Shown piece after piece: positions 19,528-64,000 of a stretch of 64,000 nucleotides of DNA (the first letter of the stretch is position 1; every line of letters begins with the position of its first letter). The stretch covers positions 4,278,001-4,342,000 of the forward strand of contig NZ_CP157276.1 in assembly GCF_040024445.1 (NCBI RefSeq), written 5' to 3'. The translations under genes and the position numbers were made by a program. The notes beneath the pieces are model-generated. The model had not been told where the DNA came from, ran no database searches, and saw nothing but the letters and a program-made list of their open reading frames with translations. Origin of the DNA: Prescottella soli (lineage in GTDB: Bacteria > Actinomycetota > Actinomycetes > Mycobacteriales > Mycobacteriaceae).

Positions 19528-20285
19528 CCATGACCACCACGAGCGAGAAGACCGTGGCGTCCGACACGGTGCTGGAATGCCGAGGCTTGAGTGCGGGCTA
19601 CGCCGGCGCCGTGGTCTGCCGCGACCTCGACATCACCGTGCGCTCGGGCGAGGTCGTGGCGCTCATCGGCGCCAACGGGGCGGGCAAGTCCACGACGATG
19701 TTGACGGTGGCCGGGGAGCTGGAGCCGATCTCGGGCTCACTGTCCGTGCTCGGCTCGGACCGGCGCGCATCGTTGTCGACACTGGCGCGGCGTGGGCTGA
19801 GCTACGTCACCGAGGAGCGATCGGTGATCATGGGCCTGACCGCCGCCGAGAACCTCCGGCTGGCAGGCGTCTCGGCCGACGACGCGTGTGCCGTGTTCCC
19901 GGAGCTACGGGCGCTGCTCCGGCGGCCCGCCGGACTGATGTCCGGTGGCGAGCAGCAGATGCTCACTCTGGCCCGGGCGTTGGCACGGAACCCCAAACTG
20001 CTGCTGGCGGACGAGCTGTCGCTGGGCCTGGCGCCGCAGATCGTGCAACGCCTGCTCGCGGTGGTGCGGTCCGCGGCCGACGAACGCGGTGTCGGTGTCC
20101 TGCTGGTCGAACAGCACGTCCGCCAGGTGTTGACCGTCGCGGACAGGGTGTATGTGATGCGGCGCGGCCGGATGATGCTGGAGGGGACGGCCGCCGAGAT
20201 CGGCGCCGATCTGGACGCGGTGCAGCGTGCCTACCTGTCGGCTGCGGGAGACACCGGTAGCGCCGGTACCGGCCAATTCGGTTAA
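19524..20285 (+). CDS. livF: ABC importer ATPase, LivF type
   Basis: Encodes 253 aa. Motifs in order: Walker A GANGAGKST near residue 51, Q-loop region YVTEERSVIMGLTAAENLRL, signature LMSGGEQQML, Walker B LLLADELSLGL and the switch His in LLVEQHVRQVL. The YVTEERS-type Q loop and overall length fit LivF rather than LivG. It forms the second nucleotide-binding subunit beside the LivG domain of the fused protein. ATG 19524 lies in a 4-base overlap with that gene. The extreme N-terminus (MTMTTTSEKTVASDTV) is a polar extension. Confidence 0.9.
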   Translation: MTMTTTSEKTVASDTVLECRGLSAGYAGAVVCRDLDITVRSGEVVALIGANGAGKSTTMLTVAGELEPISGSLSVLGSDRRASLSTLARRGLSYVTEERSVIMGLTAAENLRLAGVSADDACAVFPELRALLRRPAGLMSGGEQQMLTLARALARNPKLLLADELSLGLAPQIVQRLLAVVRSAADERGVGVLLVEQHVRQVLTVADRVYVMRRGRMMLEGTAAEIGADLDAVQRAYLSAAGDTGSAGTGQFG

Positions 20286-20354
20286 CAGTTGTACCCTTGG
20301 TCGTTCGTCGGGCCTGCCCAGGCGGGCTTCGATCCAACGGAGTGAAGGGGCGTC

Positions 20355-21110
20355 GTGGCAGCCGGAGCGAAATCGTCGGTGGTTCGGGTACCGAAGGCTG
20401 GTGAGTTGGTCGCTGCGAACTTGCGTCGGCGCATCATCACCGGCGAGCTCGGCGCCGGGGACCCGCTACCGAACGAATCGGTCCTGATGGAGCAGTTCGG
20501 GGTGTCCCGTCCCACGCTGCGTGAGGCGTTCCGGATCCTCGAGTCGGAGTCGATCATCACGGTGCTCCGCGGTGCGCGCGGCGGCGCCCGGGTCATGGCG
20601 CCGGATCCGTCGGTCGCGGCCCGCTACACCGGCCTGCTGCTGCAGTACAAGGGGACGCCGCTGGTCGACGTCTACCGTGCCCGTGCGTCGCTCGAGGTGT
20701 CCGCGGTCGGCGTGCTGGCCGGGCCCGGTCACGCCGAGCAACTGGACAAGCTCGCGGAGTCGATCGCGCGGGGCGCCGATCTGGTCGGTGACGCGGCCGC
20801 GTTCGCGCACCACGACGTCCAGCTGCACCAGAGCCTGGTCGACCTGGCCGGCAACGAGACCCTCTCGGTGCTCGCCGGCATGCTCGCGCACATCATCGAC
20901 GCCCACAATGCGCTCTTCATCGCCTCGCACGGCGACGAGCACGACCGGCCCGCGGCCCGCGCCGCGCAGCGCGCCTACACGAAACTGCTGGCCTACCTGC
21001 GCAGCGGAGACGCGGTCGAGGCCCAGAGCTTCTGGCAGAAGAATCTCGACGGGATCGAGAAGTACATGGTGGGGGACTCGGAGACGACGCTGGTCGAGAT
21101 CCTCTCCTGA
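20355..21110 (+). CDS. GntR/FadR-subfamily transcriptional regulator
   Basis: Encodes 251 aa from GTG 20355, preceded by GAAGGGG (20344-20350). An N-terminal winged helix-turn-helix (RRRIITGELGAGDPLPNESVLMEQFGVSRPTLREAFRILESESIITVLRGARGGARVM) is followed by an all-helical FCD domain. The FCD domain shows AFAHHDVQLHQSLVDLAGNETL, including the Asp/His residues that usually bind a metal and a carboxylate ligand. It lies 69 bases after livF on the same strand and probably controls the importer or its own transcript, with an organic acid or acyl-CoA as ligand. Direct evidence for its target is lacking. Confidence 0.88.
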   Translation: MAAGAKSSVVRVPKAGELVAANLRRRIITGELGAGDPLPNESVLMEQFGVSRPTLREAFRILESESIITVLRGARGGARVMAPDPSVAARYTGLLLQYKGTPLVDVYRARASLEVSAVGVLAGPGHAEQLDKLAESIARGADLVGDAAAFAHHDVQLHQSLVDLAGNETLSVLAGMLAHIIDAHNALFIASHGDEHDRPAARAAQRAYTKLLAYLRSGDAVEAQSFWQKNLDGIEKYMVGDSETTLVEILS

Positions 21111-21166
21111 GGGAATCTCGCCGCGGACCCGGGCAGACACCGGTCGACGGGCGTACTGTGCGGTCC

Positions 21167-21592
21167 GTGAGCAGTCTGCGTGACGAGAAGGTCCGGGAGT
21201 TCCTCACGCACGGAACCCGGACGGGCAAGCTCGGCTTCCTCGCCGGCGACGGTCGACCACTCGTGGCGCCGGTCTGGTTCGTGGTCGAGGGCGACGAGGT
21301 GCTGTTCAACACGGGCGCGTCGACGGCGAAGGGGAGGTACCTCGCGCGCGATCCCCGCGTGGTGCTGTGCGTCGATCTCGAGGAACCCCCGTACGCCTTC
21401 GTGCAGATTCAGGGCGACGCGGTGCTGTCCACGGATCCCGACGAGCTGCTGCGGGTGGCGACCGAGATCGGACGCCGGTACATGGGGGACGAGCGGGCGG
21501 AGGAGTTCGGCCGCCGCAACGGCGTCCCCGGTGAGCTCGTCGTGCGGGTGCGCCCGACCAAGGTGATCGCGGCCCTGGACGTCACCGGCTGA
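21167..21592 (+). CDS. PPOX-class (F420/FMN-dependent) split-barrel oxidoreductase
   Basis: Encodes 141 aa from GTG 21167 (SSLRDEKVREFLTHGTRTGKLGFL); GTG 21158 would add three residues. The small split beta-barrel is recognised by RTGKLGFLAGDGRPLVAPVWFVVEGDEVLFNTGASTAKGRYLARDPRVVLCVD, typical of actinobacterial PPOX-class F420-dependent enzymes. These reduce or oxidise small molecules with a deazaflavin or flavin cofactor; the substrate is usually unknown. No strong ribosome site is visible before either start. It lies between the GntR gene and the NRPS locus, and nothing in the sequence ties it clearly to either. Confidence 0.8.
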   Translation: MSSLRDEKVREFLTHGTRTGKLGFLAGDGRPLVAPVWFVVEGDEVLFNTGASTAKGRYLARDPRVVLCVDLEEPPYAFVQIQGDAVLSTDPDELLRVATEIGRRYMGDERAEEFGRRNGVPGELVVRVRPTKVIAALDVTG

Positions 21593-21607
21593 CGGTCCGC
21601 CGGACCG
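21593..21607. terminator. Short hairpin immediately after the oxidoreductase stop
   Basis: CGGTCC (21593-21598) and GGACCG (21602-21607) pair across a 3-base loop, beginning at the base after the stop codon. The stem is only 6 bp and no T-run follows, so this is a weak terminator candidate ahead of the NRPS locus. Confidence 0.3.
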
Positions 21608-21964
21608 GCCGGAAATGGGTTCTCGCGGGGCGACCCTGTAGATTGTTGCGGGTGCTCAGCCCAGGAAAACCGGTGATCGACCGCCGCACGTGACCCCCTC
21701 GGACAGACCGGGGCGCGGCGAGTGTGTTCGATCACGGTCCTCGTGGTTGACCGACTCTCCTTCAACTCGGTGACCGGCGTCCGCCGGTGCTGCCTGCTGT
21801 AACGAACCAGGTCCGATCAGCAGATATATACCCGAGCGCGGGCCGTTCCGGCATGTTCCGGTCCTGCGGCGGGCTCGGCTGGACAGGTGTGCTCGGTGTC
21901 CGCCGCGGGTCGATCATTCGACGCGCGCGCGGGGGCGTGTGACGGTGGGTAGAAAGGCTAGGGT
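21608..21964 (+). promoter_or_regulatory. Leader and probable promoter region of the NRPS locus
   Basis: This stretch of about 357 bases has no credible gene. It must hold the promoter of NRPS gene 1. An unusually AT-rich patch, GATATATA (21823-21830), lies about 135 bases before the start and could be a -10 region, but I cannot identify a matching -35 with confidence. A ribosome site GAAAGG (21952-21957) precedes the TTG start by 7 bases. No clear operator palindrome was found. Confidence 0.35.
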
Positions 21965-42745
<20,781 letters not shown>

Positions 42746-42762
42746 TCGCGTTCGGATGAGGC

Positions 42763-42790
42763 CGGGGGAGTCGATCGATCGGCTCCCCCG
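42763..42790. terminator. Strong hairpin between NRPS1 and NRPS2
   Basis: CGGGGGAG (42763-42770) pairs with CTCCCCCG (42783-42790). The stem continues inward through one G-T wobble and three further pairs to a 4-base loop, about 12 pairs in all. It starts 18 bases after the NRPS1 stop and ends 46 bases before the NRPS2 start. There is no T-run. It may partly terminate or protect the NRPS1 message, so NRPS2 expression could depend on read-through. Confidence 0.55.
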
Positions 42791-42836
42791 TGTCAGGCGG
42801 TCGAATTCGAGGTAGATGTCGGGAGGACGAAAACAC

Positions 42837-59831
<16,995 letters not shown>

Positions 59832-59936
59832 GGCGATAATGATTGTTCGTTTGCCCGGCGATGTAGGTGTGAGGGAAAGAGTCACTGTGGTGCGTTGTGA
59901 AATGCCGACGAGCGGTACCCGAGGTGTTCGGAACGC

Positions 59937-64000
<4,064 letters not shown>

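Noticed and set aside
59836-59850. GATAATGATTGTTCG in the NRPS2-NRPS3 gap, which resembles Fur-type repeats
   Set aside because: Only one and a half repeat units with no dyad symmetry. Actinobacteria mainly use IdeR-type iron boxes, and no such box is visible. A siderophore role cannot be argued from this.

Overview
The window is high-GC actinobacterial DNA. Gene content and style (NDMA-type alcohol dehydrogenase, a leucine-catabolism operon in the order known from mycobacteria, very large multimodular NRPS genes, GTG/TTG starts, 4-base ATGA/GTGA stop-start overlaps) point to Rhodococcus or a close relative in the Mycobacteriales. This assignment is inference; no rRNA or species marker is present.

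Layout. (1) 1-1407: 3' end of an aldehyde dehydrogenase and an NDMA-dependent alcohol dehydrogenase, an alcohol-to-acid pair, followed by a perfect 17-bp-stem hairpin. (2) 1525-3152: a small GlsB/YeaQ-type membrane protein coupled to a membrane-anchored diacylglycerol-kinase-family lipid kinase. (3) 3101-6775, minus strand: TetR regulator, PiT phosphate transporter and SulP anion transporter. (4) 6921-14393: a tightly overlapping seven-gene operon (accD1-accA1-acyl-CoA dehydrogenase-MaoC-CitE-like lyase-CoA transferase A/B) for leucine/branched acyl-CoA breakdown, divergent from the TetR gene. (5) about 14550-15388: decayed acetoacetyl-CoA synthetase pseudogene. (6) 15551-21592: a branched-chain-amino-acid-type ABC importer (lipoprotein, a fused LivH-LivM-LivG polypeptide, LivF), a FadR/GntR regulator and a PPOX/F420-type flavoenzyme. 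(7) 21965-64000: three colinear giant NRPS genes of 6926, 5664 and more than 1354 residues, the last cut by the window edge.

The NRPS genes form one assembly line of at least 13 modules. All twelve complete adenylation domains keep the A10 lysine, all thirteen condensation domains keep HHxxxDG, and all twelve visible carrier proteins carry GGNSL. No epimerization, methylation, oxidation, thioesterase or reductase domain lies in the window. The chain starts with an EntF/DhbF-like condensation domain, so an acyl or aryl cap is expected. Signature residues read by hand suggest Ser at modules 4, 7 and 11, Gln-like at 2 and 9, hydrophobic at 3, 8, 10 and 12, and unassigned at 1, 5, 6 and 13.

The most unusual feature is how the proteins join. 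Both protein-protein boundaries split a module between its C and A domains, and in both cases the upstream protein ends in a truncated A-domain-like relic. At the first junction a homologous relic of about 100 residues also begins the downstream protein. I infer that these relics are a docking system made from broken A domains. The modules also show recent internal recombination, including a 641-bp segment repeated with a single mismatch.
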